Positions 53,556 to 64,000 of a stretch of DNA of 64,000 nucleotides are shown piece by piece. Source of the stretch: Alphaproteobacteria bacterium (GTDB lineage Bacteria > Pseudomonadota > Alphaproteobacteria > UBA8366 > Aestuariispiraceae); contig JANSXE010000003.1 in NCBI GenBank assembly GCA_024743195.1, positions 372,001 through 436,000 on the forward strand. The letters run 5' to 3'. A program made the translations under genes and the position numbers. A model generated the notes under the pieces. It worked only from the letters and a program-made list of their open reading frames with translations, ran no database searches and was not told where the DNA came from. Position 1 is the stretch's first letter. Every line of letters starts with the position of its first letter.

Positions 53556-54878
53556 TTACTCGGCCGCCGCCTTCAGGCCCGCGCCGCCGCGCACCGCCTC
53601 GATCGCGGCCTCCAGGATGTCGAGCCCGTGCGCCAGATCCTCCTCCGAGATCGTCAGGGCGCAGAGAATCTTCACCACCTCGTCATGGCCGCCGCTGGTC
53701 TCGATGATCAAACCGCGCGCAAAGGCTTCCGCGCAGACCGCGCCGGCTTCCTCGCCGTCGGGGAAGACGATCCCCTGCATCAGGCCGCGGCCGCGCAGGC
53801 TCAGATCGCCGTCGCGCCCGAAGCGCTCCGCCATGCCGGCGAGGCGCCTGCGCACGATGTCGCCCTTGGCGCGCACGGACTGGGCGAAGGCGTCGTCGGC
53901 CCAGAATTTATCCAGCGCCACCGCGCCGGTGACGAAGGCGTGGTTGTTGCCGCGGAAGGTGCCGTTGTGCTGCGCCGGCTTGAAGACGTCCAGCTCGCGC
54001 TTCACCAGGGTCAGCGCCATCGGCAGCCCGAAGCCGGAGATCGACTTCGCCTGGGTCACCATGTCGGGCTCGATCCCGGCCTCTTCGAACGCGAAGTACT
54101 GGCCGGAGCGGCCGCAGCCCGCCTGGATGTCGTCGACGATCAGCAGGACGTCATGCTTGCGGCAGACGCGCTCCAGATTGCGCAGCCAGTCGGCGCGCGC
54201 CGCGTTCAGCCCGCCTTCGCCCTGGATGCACTCCACCAGCACCGCCGCCGGATGGTCGAGCCCGCTCGACGGATCGCTCAACAGCCGATCCAGCATCGCG
54301 GTCGTATCGACGTCGTCGCCGAAATAGCCGTCGAAGGCGGCGGTTGCGACGTCGTTCAGCGGAACCCCGGCGCCGGCGCGCTTGGAGCCGTTGCAGGTGG
54401 TCGCCAAAGCGCCCAGCGTCATGCCGTGGAAGCCGTTGGTGAAGTTGACGACCGTCGTTCGGCCGGTCGCGAGACGGGCCAGCTTCAACGCGGCCTCGAC
54501 CGCGTTTGCGCCGGTCGGGCCGGTGAACATCATCACGTAGTCGAGGCCGCGCGGCTTCAGGATCCGCTCCTCGAACGCCTTCAGGAAGCGCTCCTTGGCG
54601 TCCGTGTGCATGTCGAGGCCGTGGGCCACGCCGTCGCCGGCGATGTAGTCGATCAGCGCCTGGCGCATGTCGGGGTCGTTATGGCCGTAGTTCAGGCTGC
54701 CGCACCCGGCCAGGAAGTCGAGATAGCGGTTGCCGTCCCGGTCGCTCATCCAGGAGCCCTCCGCCTTGGCGAAGGTGACCGGGAAGGCGCGGCAGTAGCT
54801 GCGCACCTCCGATTCCCGGCGCTCGAACACGGCGTCGGGGGCGGTCGGGGCGATCGTTTTCTCGGTCGTGTAGGTCAT
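53556..54878 (-). CDS. ectB: diaminobutyrate-2-oxoglutarate transaminase
   Basis: The 440-residue PLP-dependent class III aminotransferase makes L-2,4-diaminobutyrate from aspartate semialdehyde. Motifs include FLAGCGSLNYGHNDP, MFTGPTGANAVEAALKLAR, GFHGMTLGAL, the Asp-bearing LLIVDDIQAGCGRSGQYFAFE and the Lys in MVTQAKSISGFGLPMALTL. C-terminal RGRGLMQGIVFP and IIETSGGHDEVVKILCALT are typical of EctB. Length is slightly above the usual 420. A 39-bp gap separates it from ectC at its 3' end. Confidence 0.96.
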   Translation of the reverse strand: MTYTTEKTIAPTAPDAVFERRESEVRSYCRAFPVTFAKAEGSWMSDRDGNRYLDFLAGCGSLNYGHNDPDMRQALIDYIAGDGVAHGLDMHTDAKERFLKAFEERILKPRGLDYVMMFTGPTGANAVEAALKLARLATGRTTVVNFTNGFHGMTLGALATTCNGSKRAGAGVPLNDVATAAFDGYFGDDVDTTAMLDRLLSDPSSGLDHPAAVLVECIQGEGGLNAARADWLRNLERVCRKHDVLLIVDDIQAGCGRSGQYFAFEEAGIEPDMVTQAKSISGFGLPMALTLVKRELDVFKPAQHNGTFRGNNHAFVTGAVALDKFWADDAFAQSVRAKGDIVRRRLAGMAERFGRDGDLSLRGRGLMQGIVFPDGEEAGAVCAEAFARGLIIETSGGHDEVVKILCALTISEEDLAHGLDILEAAIEAVRGGAGLKAAAE

Positions 54879-55030
54879 CCTATGTCGTCTCTTTCCGACA
54901 GGTCATCGCAAGCCGGCGCAGTGTGCGCAGTCGGCGCGGAAGGGTGTGCGCGAGGCCCGCGGTCGGCCTGTCATCCGTCCGCGCGCGCACTGTGGGTTTC
55001 CAGAAGGGTCCGAGCGGAGGCCCGGCGGCC
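54879..55030 (-). other. 152-bp ectA-ectB spacer
   Basis: The spacer between ectA and ectB is much longer than the other gaps in the operon (39 and 47 bp). It is GC-rich, with no clear hairpin followed by T or clear promoter. Differential expression of ectA relative to ectBC is possible. Confidence 0.4.
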
Positions 55031-55660
55031 TCACGCGGCCGAGCGGAGGTCCTCCGCCAGCTCTTCGGCCAGCTTGGGCAGAAGATCGTCGCGATCGAAC
55101 GGGCCGATGCGCCACAGGATTTCGCTCGGCTTGTCGCCGTCGAAGTGACGCTCCTCGCAGAACATCACCTTGCGCTTCACGCCGGTCTCCAGCGTCCGAG
55201 CGACCGAGGAGAAGACCCCCTGGCTGGGCGCGTTGTCCGGGGTGATGGTCGTGTGCAGCTCGGTGACGCCGTCGAGCGCCTCGCGGCTCAGAATGTCGAG
55301 GATCATGCGTTTGGCCAGCGACAGGCCGCGCGCCTCCTCGGCCACGGCCACCTGCCAGACGAAGAAGGCTTCCGGAGTCTCCGGCACGATGTAGCCGGAG
55401 ACGAAGCCGACGATTTCGCCGTCGAGTTCGGCGATCACGCAGGTCTCCGAGAAATGCGAACACTGCAACAGATTGCAGTAGACGGAATTCTCGTCCAGCG
55501 GCTCGCAGCGCGCGATCAAGGCGTTGACGGCCGCGCCGTCCTCGCTCTCCGGACGGCGCATCTCCAGCGCGTCCAGGTCGGCCGCTTTACGGACCGCGTC
55601 GACGGCGGCGCGCGCCGTGCGCGCGTCCCGCTCGCCGGGGAAATTCAAAGCACCTTCCAT
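55031..55660 (-). CDS. ectA: L-2,4-diaminobutyrate acetyltransferase
   Basis: The 209-residue GNAT enzyme acetylates diaminobutyrate in the second step of ectoine synthesis. Motifs are LVARCEPLDENSVYCNLLQCSHFSETC (read as LDENSVYCNL then CSHF), VGFVSGYIVPE, VWQVAVAEEARGLSLAKRMI (acetyl-CoA binding) and TTITPDNAPSQGVFSSVA. It is longer than most EctA by an N-terminal extension of about 25 residues. It is the first gene of the ect operon and divergent from ectR. Confidence 0.95.
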   Translation of the reverse strand: MEGALNFPGERDARTARAAVDAVRKAADLDALEMRRPESEDGAAVNALIARCEPLDENSVYCNLLQCSHFSETCVIAELDGEIVGFVSGYIVPETPEAFFVWQVAVAEEARGLSLAKRMILDILSREALDGVTELHTTITPDNAPSQGVFSSVARTLETGVKRKVMFCEERHFDGDKPSEILWRIGPFDRDDLLPKLAEELAEDLRSAA

Positions 55661-55761
55661 GAGTCCCGCTCTCTTCTGCTCTCTCCGCCGCGCGATCCAA
55701 GGCGACGCCTGATGGATCGGCGCTCGAATAATTCGAAACCCTATCGATTTCGATTGGCAGA

Positions 55762-55790
55762 TACATAGATAGACGATTGAATGGCGTCAA
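55762..55790 (-). promoter_or_regulatory. probable ectA promoter
   Basis: On the minus strand TTGACG (complement of 55785-55790) and TATGTA (complement of 55762-55767) are 17 bp apart and about 100 bp upstream of the ectA ATG. The -35 is good; the -10 is moderate, which suits a promoter that needs induction. The flanking ATCTATCTATGTATC is a short repeat and could also be part of an operator. Confidence 0.5.
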
Positions 55791-55819
55791 GCGCGTATCG
55801 GGAAAGCTTTGAGATTTCA

Positions 55820-55861
55820 TGATTTTCAGAGAATTTTTGGGCGATAGAGCCATGAAAATCA
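55820..55861. promoter_or_regulatory. inverted repeat TGATTTTCA...TGAAAATCA
   Basis: TGATTTTCA (55820-55828) and TGAAAATCA (55853-55861) are perfect inverse copies with a 24-base spacer, so their centres are 33 bp apart, about three helical turns. The element lies between the divergent ect genes. It is a candidate operator for EctR or another regulator. Confidence 0.45.
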
Positions 55862-55887
55862 ATCGATATTCAACAGAAAAAAGAATG

Positions 55888-55902
55888 TTTCATCAGATGA
55901 AA
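55888..55902. promoter_or_regulatory. 15-bp perfect palindrome TTTCATC-A-GATGAAA, candidate EctR operator
   Basis: The palindrome has 7-bp arms around a single A and lies 68 bp upstream of the ectR start. Its size and symmetry fit a MarR-family dimer. MarR proteins typically bind their own promoter region and the divergent gene. Confidence 0.5.
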
Positions 55903-55969
55903 TACGCTGCGCGAACGCTGAAGGATACCCGTTTGCGAAGCCTCTGGATCGGTCGATGGAAGGAGTCCT

Positions 55970-57992
<2,023 letters not shown>

Positions 57993-58008
57993 CGCGCCCT
58001 CAGGCTGC

Positions 58009-58860
58009 TCAAACCGCGATATTGTCGATCAGGCGGGCGCCGCCGAGCTTGGCGGCGCCGAGCGCGCGCTTTGCGCCTTCGTGCTCCCGGTCGACCGGCG
58101 CCAGGGTTTCGGCGTCGCGGATCGCGAGATAATCGACGGCCTGGAACCCGCTGGCGAGCAAGCGCTCCGCCGCCCTGGCGCAGGCGGCGTCCGGGTCGGC
58201 GCCGGCGCGCACGGCTTCGGCGGCCTCCTGCAGGGCGCGGTGGAGGGCGGGCGCGATCCGGCGCTCTTCCGCGCTCAGATACGCATTGCGCGAGGAGAGC
58301 GCGAGCCCGTCGGCGTCGCGCACCGTCTCGCAACCGACGATCCGCGTCGGGATGTCCAGATCGGCGACCATCCGACGGATGACCTGGAGCTGCTGGTAGT
58401 CCTTCTCGCCGAACAGCGCGACGTCGGCGCCGGTCTGCAGCAGCAGCTTGGTCACCACAGTGGCCACGCCGGTGAAAAAGCCGGGCCGGCTTTCCCCCTC
58501 CAGCATCGCGCCGAGCGCGCCGACATCGACGGACGTCGCAGCGCCGTCCGGATACATCGCCTCGACGCCCGGCGCATAGGCGAGATCGACGCCGGCCGCG
58601 GCCAATTTCGCGAGATCGCCGGATTCGTCGCGCGGATAGGCCGAGAAATCCTCGCGCGGGCCGAACTGCCGGGGATTGACGAACAGGCTGACAATGCAGC
58701 GTTCCGAGGCGGCGCGCGCCTGACGGACGAGCGACAGATGCCCCTCATGCAGCGCGCCCATGGTGGGCACGAAGCCGATGCGCTCGCCCGCTTCGCGCCA
58801 CTGCGCGGTCGCCGTGCGCAGGTCTGGGACGGTGCGCAGAACGGGAGGCGCCGCGCTCAC
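58009..58860 (-). CDS. panC: pantothenate synthetase
   Basis: A GTG at 58860, overlapping the panB stop as GTGA, gives 283 residues; an upstream in-frame codon would overlap panB further. It has the HIGH-like motif MGALHEGH (residues 34-41) that binds ATP, then [33 protein letters not shown] and LSSRNAYLS. It joins pantoate and beta-alanine in coenzyme A synthesis. Confidence 0.96.
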   Translation of the reverse strand: MSAAPPVLRTVPDLRTATAQWREAGERIGFVPTMGALHEGHLSLVRQARAASERCIVSLFVNPRQFGPREDFSAYPRDESGDLAKLAAAGVDLAYAPGVEAMYPDGAATSVDVGALGAMLEGESRPGFFTGVATVVTKLLLQTGADVALFGEKDYQQLQVIRRMVADLDIPTRIVGCETVRDADGLALSSRNAYLSAEERRIAPALHRALQEAAEAVRAGADPDAACARAAERLLASGFQAVDYLAIRDAETLAPVDREHEGAKRALGAAKLGGARLIDNIAV

Positions 58861-59687
58861 GCCGCGCCTCCCGCGCCGAAGCAATGCTCCGCCCCGGGGA
58901 AGCGGCGCGCGCGCACCTCTGCGGCGTAGGCGGCGGCGGCCCGACCGATCTCGTCCCCGAGCGCCGCATAGCGTTTGACGAATTTCGGCTGGAAGTCGGT
59001 GAAGAGCCCGAGCGCGTCCTCCGCGACCAGGATCTGCCCATCGCAGGCGGGCGAGGCGCCGATGCCGATCGTGGGCGCCGCCACGGCCTCGGTGATGCGC
59101 CGGCCCAGCGGCTCGATCACCCCTTCGACGACGAGCGCGAAGGCGCCGGCCGCGTCGATCGCCCGGGCGTCGGCGAGAATACGCTCCGCCTCCTGCGCGT
59201 CGCGCCCATGCGCTCGGAAGCCGCCGGCGGCGTTCACCGACTGCGGCAGCAGGCCGACATGGCCCAGAACCGGTATCCCGCGCTCCGCCAGGAAGCCCAC
59301 GGTCGCCGCCATCTCCGCGCCGCCTTCGAGCTTCACCGCCGCGGCGCCGGTCTCCTTCATGACGCGCGCGGCGGCGCGGAACGCCGCCTCCGGGCTTTCC
59401 TGGTAGGCGCCGAAGGGCAGGTCGACCACGATGCAGGCGCTTGGCGCCCCGCGCACGACCGCCGCGCCGTGCGCGATCATCATCTCCAGCGTGACCGGCA
59501 AGGTGCTGTCGAAGCCATAGAGCACCATGCCGAGCGAATCGCCGACCAACAGAAGATCCACGTGCGGGTCCAGGGCGCGCGCCATCGGCGTGGTGTAGGC
59601 GGTGAGGCAGACGATCGGATCGCCTCCCTTGCGCGTGCGGATGGAGCGGACGGTATGCCGGGTCGGCGCGTCGACGGTGGTGCTCAT
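58857..59687 (-). CDS. panB: 3-methyl-2-oxobutanoate hydroxymethyltransferase
   Basis: The ATG at 59687 gives 276 residues; the open frame reads on upstream to 59924, but that part is non-conserved and crosses the divergent ftsB promoter. Motifs are [26 protein letters not shown] (Mg2+ and substrate), [26 protein letters not shown] and [12 protein letters not shown]. It makes ketopantoate. It is translationally coupled to panC. Confidence 0.96.
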   Translation of the reverse strand: MSTTVDAPTRHTVRSIRTRKGGDPIVCLTAYTTPMARALDPHVDLLLVGDSLGMVLYGFDSTLPVTLEMMIAHGAAVVRGAPSACIVVDLPFGAYQESPEAAFRAAARVMKETGAAAVKLEGGAEMAATVGFLAERGIPVLGHVGLLPQSVNAAGGFRAHGRDAQEAERILADARAIDAAGAFALVVEGVIEPLGRRITEAVAAPTIGIGASPACDGQILVAEDALGLFTDFQPKFVKRYAALGDEIGRAAAAYAAEVRARRFPGAEHCFGAGGAA

Positions 59688-59922
59688 TGCTTTGGTCTGG
59701 GCCTCCTCAATCCCGGGCGATGGTCGGCAATCGGCGTCGTGATAGACGATCCCCGCGCGCCGGGAAACGGGAATTCGGGGAGGGCGACGCGGTCGACGCA
59801 ACATGCGGTCTATGACGGATCGATATAGGCAAGATATGCCGGCCGATCGGCAGATTCTTCCCGATAAGTCCCTGAATTTATTGCCGATTGACGGGCGCGG
59901 GCTTTCATGATTCCGTGCCGGC
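59688..59922. other. panB-ftsB divergent intergenic region
   Basis: The 235-bp region separates the divergent panB and ftsB genes and should hold promoters for both. On the plus strand TTGACG occurs at about 59888, but no convincing -10 follows at the right distance. Nothing else is seen. Confidence 0.4.
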
Positions 59923-60246
59923 ATGGCGGTCTTGCATGAACTTCGTCGGCGCTCGCGCCAGATTGTGCTGCCGGTCCTCGGGGCGTGCGTGATCGGCTAT
60001 TTCGCCTATCACACGGTCCAGGGAGACCGCGGGCTGCTCGCCTTCATGCGCATCAGCGGGGAGGTGGACCGGGCGCGCGCCTTGCTGGCCGCCGTGACGG
60101 CCGAGCGCGAGACGCTGGAGCGCAAGGTGCAGCTTCTGCAGCCGGACAGCCTCGATCTCGATATGCTGGAAGAGCGGGCGCGCGCCGTCCTGAACCGCGT
60201 CCGCGACGATGAGATCGTCGTCTTCACGCCGGTGGAGGGCGGGTGA
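59923..60246 (+). CDS. ftsB: septum formation initiator FtsB/DivIC family protein
   Basis: The 107-residue protein has a short cytosolic start, one transmembrane segment (about 15-33) and a coiled coil (about 40-78; [24 protein letters not shown]) followed by [23 protein letters not shown]. This is the bitopic FtsB/DivIC architecture of the cell-division complex. Its place between eno and pdhA is typical of alphaproteobacteria. Confidence 0.9.
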   Translation: MAVLHELRRRSRQIVLPVLGACVIGYFAYHTVQGDRGLLAFMRISGEVDRARALLAAVTAERETLERKVQLLQPDSLDLDMLEERARAVLNRVRDDEIVVFTPVEGG

Positions 60247-60583
60247 GGCGCCGAGCCCAGCCATGGACGAGCGAAGCGAAGACTCCGCTAAACAACATCA
60301 TCAACCGACTTCCAGTTAAAACGTGAAAGTCTTATTAAAAACAAGTGTTTGCTGCCTCCTTGCGAAAAGCTCGCACAGCCGCTATTGCTACTTCCAATGA
60401 GCCGGGGCCGGGCGTCTCTCGCGCAAGCGCGACGCTGCAAGGACCCGAGCGTTTGGCAGGGAGCGCAGGGGCAAGCCACGCCGCCGACTAGAGAATGGCG
60501 GACCGCCGGGAAGGCGGCCCGGCTCGATGGGGTGTGCGTCGTCTTGCAGCTCTCGCCGAACCCTAGCAGGCAGGGGAGCCCAG
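60247..60583. other. 337-bp region upstream of pdhA
   Basis: The region begins with an AT-rich stretch (60280-60345) and continues GC-rich. It contains a candidate promoter (listed separately). No gene is seen. The pdh transcript seems to start here, rather than being read through from ftsB. Confidence 0.5.
60360..60388 (+). promoter_or_regulatory. candidate pdhA promoter
   Basis: TTGCGA (60360-60365) and TATTGC (60383-60388) are 17 bp apart, about 195 bp upstream of the pdhA ATG. Neither box is perfect. Confidence 0.3.
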
Positions 60584-61666
60584 ATGGCGAACGAGTCCTC
60601 CAAGAAATCCAGCGCGAAGAAGTCGTCCGCGAAGCAGGCCGCGTCCAAGCGTGCAGCCGCCAAACGCGCGTCGCGGAAGGCCGCGACAAAGGCCCCGGCG
60701 GCGACTCCAGACGATTTGATGCAGTATTACCGGGACATGCTGTTGATCCGCCGCTTCGAAGAGAAGGCGGGGCAGCTTTACGGCATGGGGCTGATCGGGG
60801 GCTTCTGCCACCTCTATATCGGCCAGGAGGCCGTGGTGATCGGCATGCAGGCCTGCACCAAGGAGGGCGACTGCGTGATCACCAGCTATCGCGACCACGG
60901 CCACATGCTGGCGACCGGCATGGACCCGAAAGGCGTGATGGCCGAGCTGACCGGCCGCGAAGGCGGCTACTCCAAGGGGAAGGGGGGCTCGATGCACATG
61001 TTCTCCAAGGAGAAGAACTTCTATGGCGGGCATGGCATCGTCGGCGCGCAGGTGCCGCTGGGCGCCGGCATCGCCTTTGCGCTGCAGTACAAGGGCACCG
61101 ACAATGTCTGCCTGACCTACACCGGCGACGGCGCGATGAACCAGGGGCAGGTCTATGAGAGCTTCAATATGGCGACGCTCTGGAAGCTGCCGGTGATCTT
61201 CGTCATCGAGAACAACAAGTATGGCATGGGCACCTCGGTCGAGCGCAGTTCCGCCACCGGCGCCAACCTGCACGACCGCGGCAAGGCGCACGGCATTCCG
61301 GGCTTCGAGGTCGACGGCATGGACGTGCTGGCGGTGCGCGAGGCGGGCGAGGACGCGGTCGCCCACTGCCGCGCCGGCAAGGGGCCGATCATCCTGGAGA
61401 TGAAGACCTATCGCTATCGCGGCCACTCGATGTCCGATCCGGCGAAGTACCGCTCGAAGGAGGAAGTCAACAAGATGCGTCAGCAGCACGACCCGATCGA
61501 CCTGGTCCGGGGTCGGCTGATCGACGGCGGCCATGCGTCGGAAGAGGATTTGAAGGCCATCGACAAGGAGGTGAAGCAGATCGTCTCCGAGGCGGCGGAC
61601 TTCTCGCAACAGAGCCCCGAGCCCGATCCGTCCGAGCTGTGGACGGACGTGCTGTTGGACGCCTGA
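60584..61666 (+). CDS. pdhA: pyruvate dehydrogenase E1 component, alpha subunit, with a Lys/Ala-rich N-terminal tail
   Basis: The 360-residue subunit of the thiamine-diphosphate E1 enzyme decarboxylates pyruvate. The core starts near residue 40 ([23 protein letters not shown]). ThDP binding is by GDG (181-183) through NN (about 211), with [16 protein letters not shown] between, and [19 protein letters not shown] gives the phosphorylation-loop region. The first 38 residues, beginning [13 protein letters not shown], form a basic tail with nine Lys and three Arg in about thirty residues, rich in Ala and Ser. The ATG is in the open frame after CAGGGGAG, so the tail is translated. It is the first gene of the pdh operon. 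Confidence 0.95.
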   Translation: MANESSKKSSAKKSSAKQAASKRAAAKRASRKAATKAPAATPDDLMQYYRDMLLIRRFEEKAGQLYGMGLIGGFCHLYIGQEAVVIGMQACTKEGDCVITSYRDHGHMLATGMDPKGVMAELTGREGGYSKGKGGSMHMFSKEKNFYGGHGIVGAQVPLGAGIAFALQYKGTDNVCLTYTGDGAMNQGQVYESFNMATLWKLPVIFVIENNKYGMGTSVERSSATGANLHDRGKAHGIPGFEVDGMDVLAVREAGEDAVAHCRAGKGPIILEMKTYRYRGHSMSDPAKYRSKEEVNKMRQQHDPIDLVRGRLIDGGHASEEDLKAIDKEVKQIVSEAADFSQQSPEPDPSELWTDVLLDA

Positions 61667-61698
61667 GACGCCGGATCGATCGGGAGGAGCTTCCAGAA

Positions 61699-63081
61699 AT
61701 GACCATACAAGTCCTGATGCCGGCGCTGTCGCCCACCATGACCGAGGGCACGCTGGCGAAATGGAACGTGAAGGAGGGCGACGCGGTCGCCTCCGGCGAC
61801 GTGATTGCGGAAATCGAGACCGACAAGGCGACGATGGAGTTCGAGGCCGTCGACGAGGGCGTCATCGGTCAGATCCTCGTCGCGGAGGGGACCGAGGGCG
61901 TCGCGGTGAACACGCCCATCGCCGTCCTTCTCGAAGAGGGCGAGGACGAGAGCGCGCTGTCGAGCGCCGGCGCGTCGGCCCCTGCCGCAGCGCCCGCCGA
62001 GCCTGAGCCCGCGGAGCCCGCGCAGTCCGCGCCGGCCGCTCCGGCGGCCGCGGCGCCGGCTGAAGCCGCGCCGGCGGCGGAGGCCGAATGGACGGGCCCG
62101 ACAAAGACGCTGGCGGTGCGCGAGGCGCTGCGCGACGCCATGTGGGAGGAGATGGCCCGCGACGAAAGCGTCTTCCTGATGGGCGAGGAGGTGGCCGAGT
62201 ACCAGGGCGCCTACAAGGTGACGCAGGGGCTGCTTGACGAGTTCGGCGCCAAGCGCGTGATCGACACCCCGATCACGGAGCAGGGCTTCGCGGGGCTCGG
62301 CGTCGGCGCCGCCTTCATGGGCTTGCGACCGATCGTCGAGTTCATGACCTTCAACTTCGCCATGCAGGCGATCGACCAGATCATCAATTCAGCCGCCAAG
62401 ACGCTCTACATGTCGGGCGGCCAGATGGGCGCGCCGATCGTCTTCCGCGGACCGAACGGCGCGGCCAGCCGCGTCGGCGCCCAGCACTCGCAATGCTATG
62501 CGAGCTGGTACGCGCATTGTCCGGGCTTGAAGGTCGTCAGCCCCTGGAGCGCCGCCGACGCGAAGGGCCTGCTGAAATCCGCGATCCGCGACCCGAATCC
62601 GGTGATCTTCCTCGAGAACGAGATGCTTTACGGCCAGAGCTTCGAGGTGCCGGACGCGGACGACTGGCTCGTGCCGATCGGCAAGGCGAAGGTGGTGCGG
62701 CCGGGCAAGGACGTGACCATCACCGCCTTTTCGATCATGGTCGGCCGCGCGCTCGAGGCCGCCGAAAAGCTGGCGGAAGAGGGGATCGACGCCGAGGTCA
62801 TCGACCTGCGCTCGATCCGGCCGCTCGACGTGGAGACCATCGTGCGCTCGGTCCAGAAGACCAACCGCATCGTGTCCTGCGAGGAGGGGTGGCCTTTCGC
62901 CGGAGTCGGCTCGGAGATCGCAGCGCTCATGATGGAGCGCGCCTTCGACTGGCTCGACGCGCCGGTTGCGCGGGTGCACGGCGCCGACGTGCCGCTGCCC
63001 TATGCGGCCAATCTGGAGAAGCTGGCGCTGCCCCAGGCCCAGTCCATCGTCGAGGCGGCGAAAGCCGTCTGCTACCGCTGA
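61699..63081 (+). CDS. pdhB: pyruvate dehydrogenase E1 component, beta subunit, with N-terminal lipoyl domain
   Basis: The ATG at 61699 (GGGAGGAG upstream) gives 460 residues. An N-terminal lipoyl domain (1-80) carries the lipoylated Lys43 in ETDKATMEF. An Ala/Pro/Glu-rich hinge (85-132) leads to the transketolase-like E1 beta domain ([54 protein letters not shown]) and a C-terminal domain. A lipoyl domain on E1 beta is a hallmark of alphaproteobacterial complexes. The lipoyl part is almost identical to that of pdhC. Confidence 0.96.
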   Translation: MTIQVLMPALSPTMTEGTLAKWNVKEGDAVASGDVIAEIETDKATMEFEAVDEGVIGQILVAEGTEGVAVNTPIAVLLEEGEDESALSSAGASAPAAAPAEPEPAEPAQSAPAAPAAAAPAEAAPAAEAEWTGPTKTLAVREALRDAMWEEMARDESVFLMGEEVAEYQGAYKVTQGLLDEFGAKRVIDTPITEQGFAGLGVGAAFMGLRPIVEFMTFNFAMQAIDQIINSAAKTLYMSGGQMGAPIVFRGPNGAASRVGAQHSQCYASWYAHCPGLKVVSPWSAADAKGLLKSAIRDPNPVIFLENEMLYGQSFEVPDADDWLVPIGKAKVVRPGKDVTITAFSIMVGRALEAAEKLAEEGIDAEVIDLRSIRPLDVETIVRSVQKTNRIVSCEEGWPFAGVGSEIAALMMERAFDWLDAPVARVHGADVPLPYAANLEKLALPQAQSIVEAAKAVCYR

Positions 63082-63108
63082 GCCCGAGCGCGCGGGAGGA
63101 GAAACACC

Positions 63109-64000
63109 ATGCCGATCCAGGTGCTGATGCCGGCGCTCTCGCCCACCATGACGGAGGGCGTGCTCGCCAAATGGCACGTCAAGGAGGGCGACGAGGTCGC
63201 CTCCGGCGACGTGATCGCGGAGATCGAAACCGACAAGGCGACGATGGAGTTCGAGGCGGTCGACGAAGGCGTCATCGCCAAGATCCTCGTGGCCGAGGGA
63301 ACCGAGGGCGTCGCGGTCAACGAGCCGATCGCCATCCTGGCCGAGGAGGGGGAGGACCCCGCCGAGGCCGCGAAGGGCTCCGCCGGCGCGCCGGAAGCGT
63401 CCGCCGAGCCTGCGGCCGCGGCGCCGGCTGCGCCCGCCGAGCCGACGCCTGCGCCGAGCGCGCCCAGCGCGCCGGCCCCGGCGGCCCCGCGCGCCGCTGG
63501 CGGGGAGCGCCTTTTCGCCAGCCCGCTGGCGCGCCGGATCGCGGCCAATGAAGGGCTGGACCTGACCCAGGTGAGGGGCAGCGGCCCGCACGGCCGCATC
63601 GTCAAGGCGGATGTGGAGCAGGCGCTTGCCGAAGGGACGGGCGCCGCGGCCCCGGCTGCGGCGGAGGCCAAGGCGCCGGCCGCGGCGGCGACGACGCCTT
63701 CGGCCGCGGCCCCGGCGACGCCGCAGGATCCGATCTTCCAGATGCTGCCGCCGTTCGAGGAGCTGCCCAACAGCTCCATGCGCAAGACCATCGCCAAGCG
63801 GCTGACCGAATCCGCGCGCGACACGCCGCACTTCAACCTGCAGATCGACGTCGAGATCGACGCGCTGATGGCGATGCGCAAGCAGCTCAATGAGCGCGAC
63901 GGGGCCGACTACAAGATCTCCGTCAACGACTTCATTGTGAAGGCGACGGCGCTGGCCTTGACCCGCGTCCCGGACGTCAATGTCGCCTACACGGAGGCCG
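63109..64000 (+). CDS. pdhC: pyruvate dehydrogenase E2 component (dihydrolipoamide acetyltransferase), partial
   Basis: The gene runs off the window; the first 297 codons are seen. GGGAGGAG precedes the ATG at 63109. A lipoyl domain (1-80, Lys43) is followed by an Ala/Pro/Glu-rich linker, the peripheral subunit-binding domain (about 128-168; [33 protein letters not shown]), a second linker and the start of the catalytic acetyltransferase core ([42 protein letters not shown]). The catalytic His motif lies beyond the window. Confidence 0.95.
   Translation, partial: MPIQVLMPALSPTMTEGVLAKWHVKEGDEVASGDVIAEIETDKATMEFEAVDEGVIAKILVAEGTEGVAVNEPIAILAEEGEDPAEAAKGSAGAPEASAEPAAAAPAAPAEPTPAPSAPSAPAPAAPRAAGGERLFASPLARRIAANEGLDLTQVRGSGPHGRIVKADVEQALAEGTGAAAPAAAEAKAPAAAATTPSAAAPATPQDPIFQMLPPFEELPNSSMRKTIAKRLTESARDTPHFNLQIDVEIDALMAMRKQLNERDGADYKISVNDFIVKATALALTRVPDVNVAYTEA

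Larger units (their letters stand above)
55661..55969. other. ectA-ectR divergent control region
   Basis: The 309-bp region is markedly AT-richer than its surroundings (55720-55930). It holds the ectA promoter and two palindromic elements listed separately. No gene is seen. It should contain the ectR promoter, for which I have no convincing boxes. Confidence 0.6.

Overview
The window is a GC-rich chromosomal segment of an alphaproteobacterium, most likely a marine or salt-adapted member of the Rhodospirillales and relatives. The evidence is the pyruvate dehydrogenase order pdhA-pdhB-pdhC with a lipoyl domain on the E1 beta subunit, the aapJQMP amino-acid importer, the DUF502 / mfd / sdhE / recG neighbourhood, a 2-gene class Ia ribonucleotide reductase, and a complete ectoine operon with its own aspartokinase and MarR-type regulator. 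The genus is not determinable from the window alone. No prophage, CRISPR array or intact insertion sequence is seen.

Region by region. Positions 1-8.9 kb are an accessory surface-glycan or glycolipid locus: a polyprenyl-phosphate type GT2 glycosyltransferase, an AsnB-type amidotransferase, four unrelated-looking SAM methyltransferases, a YbhN-type membrane protein and a membrane fatty acid desaturase. Inside it lies a scar (about 4.61-4.99 kb) in which the 5' end of a decayed IS630-type transposase runs into the 3' end of a decayed methyltransferase that is paralogous to the intact one at 3.0 kb. lptD follows (9.4-11.6 kb), then tRNA-Lys(TTT) with its own promoter and terminator.

From 12 to 22 kb there are transporters (BASS family; a CPA2 antiporter translationally coupled to a tandem UspA protein; a CNT nucleoside transporter), a coupled pair of uncharacterised genes (one with a PAS-like and a degenerate EAL-like region), a small ORF, and AraC and Crp/Fnr regulators. 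From 22 to 33 kb is a housekeeping block: DUF502 protein, mfd, sdhE, recG, a REP-like inverted repeat, nrdB and nrdA with a recognisable NrdR-controlled promoter. From 33 to 41 kb are mixed genes ending in a copper-delivery cluster (PCuAC variant, SCO, PCuAC, DUF2946-like). From 41 to 46 kb is aapJQMP, with a strong hairpin between aapJ and aapQ.

From 46 to 51 kb are small single genes (FlaF-like protein, 2-oxoglutarate oxygenase, flavin reductase, XRE regulator, exported coiled-coil protein, MBL hydrolase, solute-binding protein). From 51.4 to 56.6 kb is the ectoine module: ectA-ectB-ectC-ask on the minus strand and ectR divergent, with AT-rich palindromes between them. From 56.7 kb to the end is a central-metabolism block: eno, panC/panB on the opposite strand, ftsB, pdhA, pdhB, and pdhC, which is cut by the window edge.

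Start codons were moved from the longest open frame wherever overlap, a Shine-Dalgarno sequence or family length argued for it; such choices are stated in each entry. All function calls rest on motifs and remembered family resemblance, since no database search could be run.
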